From NCBI RefSeq assembly GCF_019263585.2, contig NZ_JADQDF010000001.1:1364001-1428000 (forward strand): 64,000 nt of DNA. Direction: 5' to 3'. A program made the position numbers and the translations under genes. Under the pieces are notes generated by a model. It had not been told where the DNA came from, did no database searches, and saw nothing but the letters and a program-made list of their open reading frames with translations. Below are positions 57,647 to 64,000 of this stretch, one piece after another; positions within the stretch are counted from its first letter, which is position 1, and every line of letters begins with the position of its first letter. Origin of the DNA: Pseudonocardia oceani. GTDB taxonomy: Bacteria > Actinomycetota > Actinomycetes > Mycobacteriales > Pseudonocardiaceae.

Positions 57647-59118
57647 GCCTGCTGGCCGCCACCCGCCGCGTGCTGCTGCTGGCGATCGAGACCCACCGCG
57701 ACGACCCGGCCGTCGTCGCGCGGATGCAGGCCCAGCTCGCCCGGCTCGACGAGCCGCTGCGCGTCGCGATCGCCGGGAAGGTCAAGGCCGGCAAGTCGAC
57801 GCTGCTCAACGCGCTGGTCGGCGAGCACGTCGCCCCGACCGACGCCGGGGAGTGCACGCGGGTCGTCACCTGGTACCGCGACGGCCGCCTCCCGCGGATC
57901 GTGCTGCACCCGAAGGCCGGCGGCGCCACGCCGCTGACGGTGCGGCGCGCGGACGGCGCGCTCGTCATCGACATGGAGGGCGCGGCGGCCGACGACGTCG
58001 AGCGGCTCGTCGTCGACTGGCCCTCGGAGAGCCTGCGGTCCTCGACGCTGATCGACACCCCCGGCATCGCGTCGACCTCGGCGGAGACCTCGCGGCGGAC
58101 CGTCGCCTTCCTCGACCCCGACGACGACACCCCGACCGAGGCCGACGCCGTCGTCTACCTCATGCGCCACCTGCACGCCGCCGACGCGGAGTTCCTGGAG
58201 TCCTTCCGCGACCGCGGGGTCGCGCGGGCGACCGCGGTCAACACCGTCGCGGTGATCTCCCGGGCCGACGAGATCGGCGGGGGCCGCGTCGACGCGATGT
58301 TCTCCGCGCGCGGCATCGCGGCGCGCTACCGCTCCGACCCGACGGTGCGCGGGCTGTGCCAGGACGTCGTCGCCGTCGCGGGGCTGCTCGCGCAGACCGG
58401 GCGGACGCTGCGCCACGCCGAGCACACCGCGCTCGCCGGGCTCGCCGCGCTGCCGCGCGAGGAGCTGGAGTCGGCGCTGCTGTCGGTCGCCCGCTTCCGC
58501 CGCGGCGGCACGGCCCCGGGCGACGGGCCCGACGAGCGCGAACGGCTGGTGCGCCGGTTCGGACTGTTCGGCATCCGGCTCTCGGCGAGCCTGATCCGCC
58601 AGGGTGCGACGACGCCCGACGCGCTGGCGGCCGAGCTCGTCGCGCGCAGCGGGCTCACCGAGCTGCAGAACGTGCTGCACACGCAGTTCACCGGTCGCCG
58701 CGACCTGCTCAAGGCGCGGTCGGCGCTGCTGGCCGTCGAGGCGCTGCTCTCGGGCACCCGCCGGGAGGGCCCGCTGGCCCGCGAGGTCGAGCGGGTGCTG
58801 GCCGGGGCGCACGAGTTCGCCGAGCTGCGCCTGCTGGGGGCGCTGCGCTCGGGCGCGGTCACGCTTCCGGAGGCGGCGGCGCGGGAGGCCGAGCGGCTGC
58901 TCGGCGACGCCGGCGCGGCGCCCGCCGCGCGCCTGGGGCTGCCGGTCGGCGCCCCGCCCCAGGAGGTGCGGCACGCCGCGTTCGGCGCGCTGGAGCGCTG
59001 GCGGCGCCACGCCGCCAACCCGATGCTGACCCGTGCCGCGACCGACGCCTGCCAGACCGTGATCCGCACCTGCGAAGGGATCGTGGCAGGGCTGCCCCGG
59101 CCGGTCCGCTCCCGCTGA
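57643..59118 (+). CDS. Dynamin-like GTPase, IniC type
   Basis: Protein of 491 residues starting at GTG 57643. The G1 motif GKVKAGKS is at 45-52 and DTPGIAS is G3; the G4 position is read as SRAD. It is shorter than IniA and lacks an obvious membrane hairpin. Its GTGA overlap with the first GTPase indicates a stoichiometric pair, like IniA-IniC. Confidence 0.9.
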   Translation: MSLLAATRRVLLLAIETHRDDPAVVARMQAQLARLDEPLRVAIAGKVKAGKSTLLNALVGEHVAPTDAGECTRVVTWYRDGRLPRIVLHPKAGGATPLTVRRADGALVIDMEGAAADDVERLVVDWPSESLRSSTLIDTPGIASTSAETSRRTVAFLDPDDDTPTEADAVVYLMRHLHAADAEFLESFRDRGVARATAVNTVAVISRADEIGGGRVDAMFSARGIAARYRSDPTVRGLCQDVVAVAGLLAQTGRTLRHAEHTALAGLAALPREELESALLSVARFRRGGTAPGDGPDERERLVRRFGLFGIRLSASLIRQGATTPDALAAELVARSGLTELQNVLHTQFTGRRDLLKARSALLAVEALLSGTRREGPLAREVERVLAGAHEFAELRLLGALRSGAVTLPEAAAREAERLLGDAGAAPAARLGLPVGAPPQEVRHAAFGALERWRRHAANPMLTRAATDACQTVIRTCEGIVAGLPRPVRSR

Positions 59119-59279
59119 GGAGTATCAGGCGTCCCGGGGCGTGCTCCTCCGTGTCGGGTCCGACGGACACCCCGGAGTGTGTACGGGCACACGGAGCCCC
59201 ACACGGATCCGGCACAGCATGGGCGGACACCACAGCAGGGGGTAGTAGCCATGCCGCACACCGAGAAGCGGAGCAGGCC
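59119..59279 (+). promoter_or_regulatory. Palindrome-rich leader upstream of LuxR gene
   Basis: This region has ACACCCCGGAGTGT and GTGTACGGGCACAC, two adjacent dyads, and a short reading frame of ten codons (59251-59283, MPHTEKRSRP) whose stop overlaps the LuxR GTG. A ribosome site AGGGGG precedes the short frame. The dyads may be operators and the short frame a leader peptide giving coupled translation. Confidence 0.4.
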
Positions 59280-60740
59280 GTGACCGCGCCGGCCGTCACC
59301 GAGGCCGGCGACGCCGTCCGCGCCGAGCAGGCGTGGGCGCGCGGGGACGCGCTGGCCGCCATCGACGCCGCCGACCGCGCGCTCGCCGGGGGCGCGGACC
59401 CGGGAGCCCGGGCCGCCGGGGTCGCGGCCGCGGCCGGGGCCGCCGACGGCGCCCTCCTCGACGCGGCCGGCCGCTGGCGCGCCATCTCCGCCGTCCTGGA
59501 CGCCGAGAGCGCCCACGCCGCCGCGGTCTGGGCCACCGCCCGCGCCGCGCTGCTGGGCGCACTGGCCGGGGACGTCACCGGAGGCGCCGGGGACCTCGCC
59601 GACGCCCGCGACCGGCTGCCCGACCCCGCCCCGCGCGGCCTCACCGTCCTCGTCGACGGGGCCGGCGCCGCCCTCGACGCCCTGCGCGGGGCCGTCGAGC
59701 CCGCCGCGCGGCGCCTCGCGGGCCTCGCCGCCGCGACCGTCCCGCCCGACCCGCTCGCGCCCGAGCAGTGGGGCGAGCTGGCGGCCACCGTCGCCGCCGC
59801 GGGCGGGTACGAGCGCGCCGCCCGCGCGATGCTCGAGCCCGTCCCCGGCACGCTGCCGACCACCCGCCAGCGCCTGCTCGCGGCCTGGCTCGACCTGCGC
59901 GCCGGGCGCCTGTCCGACGCCCGCGAGGCCCTGGCCGACGTCGGCGGCACCGCCGTCCTGCGCCGCAACGCCGTGCTCGCCGCGGCCGTCGGCGTCGGCC
60001 TGGCCCGCCGCGGCAGCGACCCGGCCGCGCTCGCGGCCACCTGGGACCGCGTCGCACCGGTGGTCGCCGGCGCCGACGTCGAGCCGTTCCTCGTCGACGC
60101 CTGGGGCGAGCTGTCCGTCGCCGCCGCGCTCGTCGGCGACCCCTCGGCCGACCTCCCCGGCGCCGTCGACGCCGCCGTCGACGCCGCCGGGTCGCCCTGG
60201 TGGGCCGAGGCGTCGCGGCTGTGGTGGGCGCTGGAGCGGGCCGTCGTCGCCGACGACGCCGCGGGCGCCCGGGCCGCGGCCGGACCGCTGACGGAGCTGG
60301 CCGTCGACCACCCGGTGCTGCGCGCCCGCGCGCAGGCCGCCGCCGTGTGGGCGGCGGTGCTCGCCGGGGACGTCGACGCGGCGGCCGTCGACGCCGTCAC
60401 CACCGCCCTGGACGGGGTGGGGCGGCCCTGGGAGGCCGCGGCGCTGTGCCGGGCCGCGACCGCCCGGGCCGGCGCCCCGGCCGTCGCCCGCGCCCTGATG
60501 GAGACCGGCCGCCGCCTGCGCCCGGCCCGCGGCCCCCGCCGGGCCGCCGGCACCGACGAGCTGTCGGACCGGGAGCGGGAGGTCGGCGCGCTGGTCGTCG
60601 ACGGGCTCACGCACAAGGAGATCGGGGCGCGGCTCTACATCTCGCCCAAGACGGTGGAGCAGCACGTGGCCCGGCTGCGGCAGAAGCTCGTCGCCGCGAC
60701 GCGCGCCGACCTCGTCGCCGCCCTCCGGGCCCGGCTCTGA
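59280..60740 (+). CDS. LuxR-type transcriptional regulator
   Basis: Protein of 486 residues. The C-terminal GerE-type helix-turn-helix (about 420-486) reads LSDREREVGALVVDGLTHKE and ARLYISPKTVEQHVARLRQKL. The N-terminal 400 residues are Ala-rich helical repeats without an ATPase site. Start at GTG 59280 overlaps the stop of a ten-codon leader. As last gene beside the dynamin cluster it is the probable controller. Confidence 0.88.
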   Translation: MTAPAVTEAGDAVRAEQAWARGDALAAIDAADRALAGGADPGARAAGVAAAAGAADGALLDAAGRWRAISAVLDAESAHAAAVWATARAALLGALAGDVTGGAGDLADARDRLPDPAPRGLTVLVDGAGAALDALRGAVEPAARRLAGLAAATVPPDPLAPEQWGELAATVAAAGGYERAARAMLEPVPGTLPTTRQRLLAAWLDLRAGRLSDAREALADVGGTAVLRRNAVLAAAVGVGLARRGSDPAALAATWDRVAPVVAGADVEPFLVDAWGELSVAAALVGDPSADLPGAVDAAVDAAGSPWWAEASRLWWALERAVVADDAAGARAAAGPLTELAVDHPVLRARAQAAAVWAAVLAGDVDAAAVDAVTTALDGVGRPWEAAALCRAATARAGAPAVARALMETGRRLRPARGPRRAAGTDELSDREREVGALVVDGLTHKEIGARLYISPKTVEQHVARLRQKLVAATRADLVAALRARL

Positions 60741-60886
60741 CCGCCGGGTGCGCCGTCCGGTGCGTCCGACCGGCGCAACTCGGGTTGGAGGGCGGCCCTG
60801 GCGGGGCAGTCTGCGGCCGTGACCGAGCATCCGCGGGAGATCTGCACGCAGCACGTCCGTAACAACCGCCACCTAGCGTCGCCGGC

Positions 60887-63445
60887 ATGACCGCGCTGCC
60901 CCTGCTCGGGGCGGAGGAGGAGTTCCACGTCGTCGACCTGGAGTCCCGACGCTCCGCTCCCGAGGTCGACGCCCTGCTCGCCCGCCTCGACGGCGCCGAG
61001 TTCGCCCCCGAGCTGCAGCGCTCGCTCGTGGAGACCAACTCGCCGGTCTGCGCGACCCTCGACGACCTGCGCCACCACCTGCGCCGGCTGCGCGCCACCC
61101 TGGAGTCGGCCGCCGAGCCGCTCGGGCTGGGTGTGGTGGCGGCGGGCACCGTGCCGCTGACCCACGAGGGCGACGCCGTCTCCGCGGGCGCGCGCTACGA
61201 GCGGATGCAGCACGAGTACCAGCTGCTGGTCAGCGAGCAGCACATCTGCGGGGCGCAGGTGCACGTCGACGTGCCCGACCGCGACGTCGCCGTGCAGGTC
61301 GTCCGCCGCGTCGCCCCCTACCTGCCGACGCTCCTGGCGATCTCGGCCAGCTCCCCGTACTGGCGCGGGCGCGACTCGGGGTACGCGAGCTTCCGGTCGA
61401 TGGTGTGGTCGCGCTGGCCCACCGCGGGCCCGCCCGGGAACGTCGAGACCGCCGCCGACTACGACGCGATGGTCGCCGAGCTCATCGCGTCCGGGACGAT
61501 CAGCGACCCCGGGATGGTCTACTTCGACATCCGGCCCAGCTCCCACCTGCCGACGGTCGAGCTGCGCGTGTGCGACGCGTGCCCGCAGGTCGACGACGTC
61601 GTGCTCATCGCCGGGCTGTTCCGCGCGCTGGTCGGCCGCGCCCGCGCCGACCTCGACGCCGGGCTGCCGCTGCCGGTCTCGCGCCACGAGCTGCTGCGCG
61701 CGGCGAGCTGGCGCGCGGCGCGGTCGGGTCTGGAGGGCGACCTCGTCGACCTGGTCGGGCCGAGCCTGGTCTCCCCGCCCCTGGTCGTCGGCCAGCTCGT
61801 CGACCACCTGCGCCCGCAGCTCGAGGAGCTGGGCGACTGGGAGCAGGTGCTGGAGCTCTCGCAGGCCACGCTCGCCCGGGGCAGCGCGGCCGCCCGCCAG
61901 CGGCGCGCGTACGGGCGGCGCGGCGAGTTCACCGACGTCGTCGACGCCCTGATCGCCCACACCCAGGGCCGCACGCCGGTCTCCGAGCCCCCCGCGACCG
62001 TGCCCCGCAGCCCGGCGCTGCTCACCGCCTACCACCCGACGGCGTTCGACGAGGCCGTCAGCGAGGGCGGCACCGTCCTGCCGCACTACGGCTTCCTGTT
62101 CCGTGCGCTCGACCGCATGGGCCCGCGCGGGATGGTCGCCGCGGAGAGCGCGCTGCGCACCGAGCAGCGGGCCCGGGGCGTCACCTTCCGCGTCGGCGAC
62201 GGCGAGCCCGACCGGCTTTTCCCGCTGGACCTGGTGCCCCGGATCGTCACCGCCGAGGAGTGGTCCGGGCTCAGCGACGGGCTGGCGCAGCGGGTCCGCG
62301 CGCTGGAGGCGTTCGTCCGGGACGTCTACGGCGAGCGGCGGATCGTCGCCGACGGTGTCGTGCCGGAGGCGGTGGTCGCGAACGCTCCGGGCTGGAGCCG
62401 CCTGGGCAAGCTCTGCCCCGCCGACGCCGTGCGGATCGCGGTGGCCGGCATCGACCTGGTGCGCGACCGCGCCGACCACTGGCTCGTGCTGGAGGACAAC
62501 CTCCGCGTGCCGTCCGGCATCGGCTACTCGATCACGAGCCGGCGCCTGATCCGCAGCGTGATGCCCGACCTGGAGCCGCCCGCGGGCGTCGTCGGGCTGG
62601 AGCCGGTGCCCGGGCGCCTGCGCTCCGCGCTGCTCTCGGCCACCGAGCCCGACGAGCCCGGCGCCGACGAGGTCGCGCTGCTCTCGCAGGGGCCGGCCGA
62701 CTCCGCGTACTTCGAGCACCGCCTGCTCGCCGACCAGATGGGCGTGCCGCTGGTGACCCCGCGGGAGCTGCAGGTCACCGAGGAGGGCGTGTACCTCGTC
62801 GGCACCGGGGCGCGCCGCCGGCTCTCCGCGCTCTACCGCCGGATCGACGAGAGCGCCCTGATGGCCGCGCGCGGCGCCGACCAGCGGCCCGTCGGGCGGG
62901 CGATCGGCAACGCGGTCGCCCGTGGCACGGTCGCGCTGCTCAACGCGCTGGGCAACGGCGTCGCCGACGACAAGCTCGTCTACGCCTACGTCCCCGAGAT
63001 GATCGCCTACTACCTCGGCGAGCCGGTGCTGCTCGCCAACGTCCCCACCTACCCCTGCGTCGACGCCGACCGCCGCGCCGAGGTGCTCGACCGCCTCGAC
63101 CAGCTCGTCCTCAAGCCCGTCGACGGCTACGGCGGGCAGGGCATCGTCATCGGCCCGCACGCCGACCGCGCCGAGCTGGCCGAGGTGGCGGAGGCGATCC
63201 GGCAGGACCCCGGGGGCTGGGTGGCGCAGGACCTCGTCTCCCTCTCGACCCACCCCACCTTCGCCGGCGACAAGCTCGAGCCGCGGGCGGTCGACCTGCG
63301 GGCGTTCGTGCTGCAGTCGCGCCACGGGGACGGCGCGCAGGTGGAGGTGCTGCCCGCCGCGCTGAGCCGGGTCGCCCCGGCCGGCAGCATGATCGTCAAC
63401 TCCTCGCGCGGGGGCGGGGCGAAGGACACCTGGGTGCTGCGCTGA
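60887..63445 (+). CDS. Fusion of GCS2-type carboxylate-amine ligase and circularly permuted ATP-grasp
   Basis: Protein of 852 residues. The first 375 form a glutamate-cysteine ligase GCS2 (YbdK-type) domain: LLGAEEEFHVVDL, CGAQVHVDVPD and ELRVCDACPQVDD. Residues about 390-852 are a circularly permuted type 2 ATP-grasp (COG2308-like) with VLEDNLRVPSGIGY and KPVDGYGGQGIVIGP. The two ligase folds are usually separate genes. An AsnO-like gene follows, suggesting a role in a peptide osmolyte pathway. Ends at 63445. Confidence 0.9.
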   Translation: MTALPLLGAEEEFHVVDLESRRSAPEVDALLARLDGAEFAPELQRSLVETNSPVCATLDDLRHHLRRLRATLESAAEPLGLGVVAAGTVPLTHEGDAVSAGARYERMQHEYQLLVSEQHICGAQVHVDVPDRDVAVQVVRRVAPYLPTLLAISASSPYWRGRDSGYASFRSMVWSRWPTAGPPGNVETAADYDAMVAELIASGTISDPGMVYFDIRPSSHLPTVELRVCDACPQVDDVVLIAGLFRALVGRARADLDAGLPLPVSRHELLRAASWRAARSGLEGDLVDLVGPSLVSPPLVVGQLVDHLRPQLEELGDWEQVLELSQATLARGSAAARQRRAYGRRGEFTDVVDALIAHTQGRTPVSEPPATVPRSPALLTAYHPTAFDEAVSEGGTVLPHYGFLFRALDRMGPRGMVAAESALRTEQRARGVTFRVGDGEPDRLFPLDLVPRIVTAEEWSGLSDGLAQRVRALEAFVRDVYGERRIVADGVVPEAVVANAPGWSRLGKLCPADAVRIAVAGIDLVRDRADHWLVLEDNLRVPSGIGYSITSRRLIRSVMPDLEPPAGVVGLEPVPGRLRSALLSATEPDEPGADEVALLSQGPADSAYFEHRLLADQMGVPLVTPRELQVTEEGVYLVGTGARRRLSALYRRIDESALMAARGADQRPVGRAIGNAVARGTVALLNALGNGVADDKLVYAYVPEMIAYYLGEPVLLANVPTYPCVDADRRAEVLDRLDQLVLKPVDGYGGQGIVIGPHADRAELAEVAEAIRQDPGGWVAQDLVSLSTHPTFAGDKLEPRAVDLRAFVLQSRHGDGAQVEVLPAALSRVAPAGSMIVNSSRGGGAKDTWVLR

Positions 63446-63506
63446 TCGAACCGATCCCTGCCACCCCGTTCACACGACGGAAACATTCGGCGGAGACGCT
63501 GTCGGC

Positions 63507-64000
63507 ATGTGCGGTATCGCGGGAGAGATGAGCTGGCGGGGCGCCGCGGACGTGGAGGCCGTGGCCCGGATCACCGCGGCCATGGAGCCGCGGGGCCCGG
63601 ACGGGTCGGGCGTGCACGCGAGCGGCCCGATCGCGCTCGGCCACCGCCGGCTGAAGATCATCGACCTGTCCGAGCGCGGGTCGCAGCCGATGGTCGACCC
63701 CGAGCTGGGGCTGGCCGCGGTGTTCAACGGCTGCATCTACAACTACCGCGAGCTGCGCGTCGAGCTCGAGGGCCACGGCTACCGCTTCTTCTCCGACTCC
63801 GACACCGAGGTCCTGCTCAAGGCGTTCCACCGCTGGGGCGCGGCCTGCGTCGAGCACTTCCTGGGCATGTTCGCCTTCGCCGTGGCCGAGCGCGACACCG
63901 GCGTGCTGGTGCTGGGCCGCGACCGGCTGGGCATCAAGCCGCTGTACCTGGCCGAGGGGCCGGGGCGGCTGCGGTTCGCGTCGTCGCTGCCGGCGCTGCT
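63507..64000 (+). CDS. AsnO-like N-acetylglutaminylglutamine amidotransferase, 5' part
   Basis: Open from ATG 63507 to the window edge, about 164 residues. Cys2 in MCGIAGEM is the glutaminase nucleophile, followed by EPRGPDGSG, GHRRLKIIDLS and FNGCIYNYRELR, all glutaminase-domain motifs of class II amidotransferases related to asparagine synthase. YNYRELR and the upstream GCS2/ATP-grasp fusion suggest the NAGGN osmolyte type rather than AsnB. The synthetase domain is beyond the window. Confidence 0.85.
   Translation, partial: MCGIAGEMSWRGAADVEAVARITAAMEPRGPDGSGVHASGPIALGHRRLKIIDLSERGSQPMVDPELGLAAVFNGCIYNYRELRVELEGHGYRFFSDSDTEVLLKAFHRWGAACVEHFLGMFAFAVAERDTGVLVLGRDRLGIKPLYLAEGPGRLRFASSLPAL

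Overview
The window is very GC-rich DNA with dense GTG/ATG-overlapping genes, GTG starts, a ClpP1-ClpP2-ClpX set, an IniBAC-like dynamin cluster, a cory-CC-star protein and CsbD/Asp23 stress proteins. This points to an actinobacterium, most likely Pseudonocardiaceae and Pseudonocardia-like (inference, no database search possible). Almost all of it looks chromosomal.

Layout. 1-1.3 kb: a truncated DDE transposase. 1.3-3.2 kb: an oxalate/formate-type MFS transporter with its small subunit and a DUF6457 protein. 3.3-7.8 kb: proteostasis block clpX, clpP2, clpP1, tig, all on the minus strand, followed by an IS982-like element inserted at a CTAG site. 8.8-11.2 kb: Asp23/Gls24-like proteins, CsbD, a sigma factor and a zinc-binding anti-sigma/Asp23 hybrid. 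11.2-18.3 kb: a FhuF-like iron-sulfur protein and glutamate synthase gltBD. 18.8-22.8 kb: a probable 3-hydroxybutyrate dehydrogenase, MHS transporter and PucR-type regulator operon. 22.8-30.3 kb: DedA protein, STAS/anti-sigma-kinase pair, a methyltransferase, a large ATPase regulator split by an in-frame TAG, and a MerR regulator.

30.4-34.7 kb is a patchwork accessory region of lower GC: VapB-like antitoxin with a PIN-domain stump, an NmrA-like reductase with a divergent TetR, a second decayed PIN gene, a 3' half copy of tRNA-Gly, a hicAB module with an apparent frameshift in hicA, and the intact tRNA-Gly(TCC). The two tRNA-Gly 3' sequences form a direct repeat typical of an integration scar.

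34.8-47.7 kb: CstA transporter, cory-CC-star protein and ArsA-like ATPase in one operon; tRNA-Pro; a VOC protein with a sigma factor carrying a SnoaL-like tail; nei and rpiB; DUF429, DUF937, an AI-2E-type permease, an ABC exporter and a metallo-beta-lactamase-fold hydrolase. 47.7-52.2 kb: a secreted protein, DUF6529 membrane protein and Rieske lipoprotein operon, then a Crp regulator coupled to a membrane adenylate/guanylate cyclase. 52.3-60.7 kb: membrane Hsp70-like protein, two acidic repeat proteins, two dynamin-like GTPases and a LuxR regulator, which together look like an envelope-stress membrane-remodelling system. 60.9-64 kb: a GCS2/ATP-grasp fusion and the start of an AsnO-like amidotransferase, the probable left part of an N-acetylglutaminylglutamine amide osmolyte cluster.

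In mycobacteria rpiB and nei lie close to tig-clpP1-clpP2. Here they are on the same strand but about 33 kb apart, so the intervening block may be a later insertion or rearrangement.
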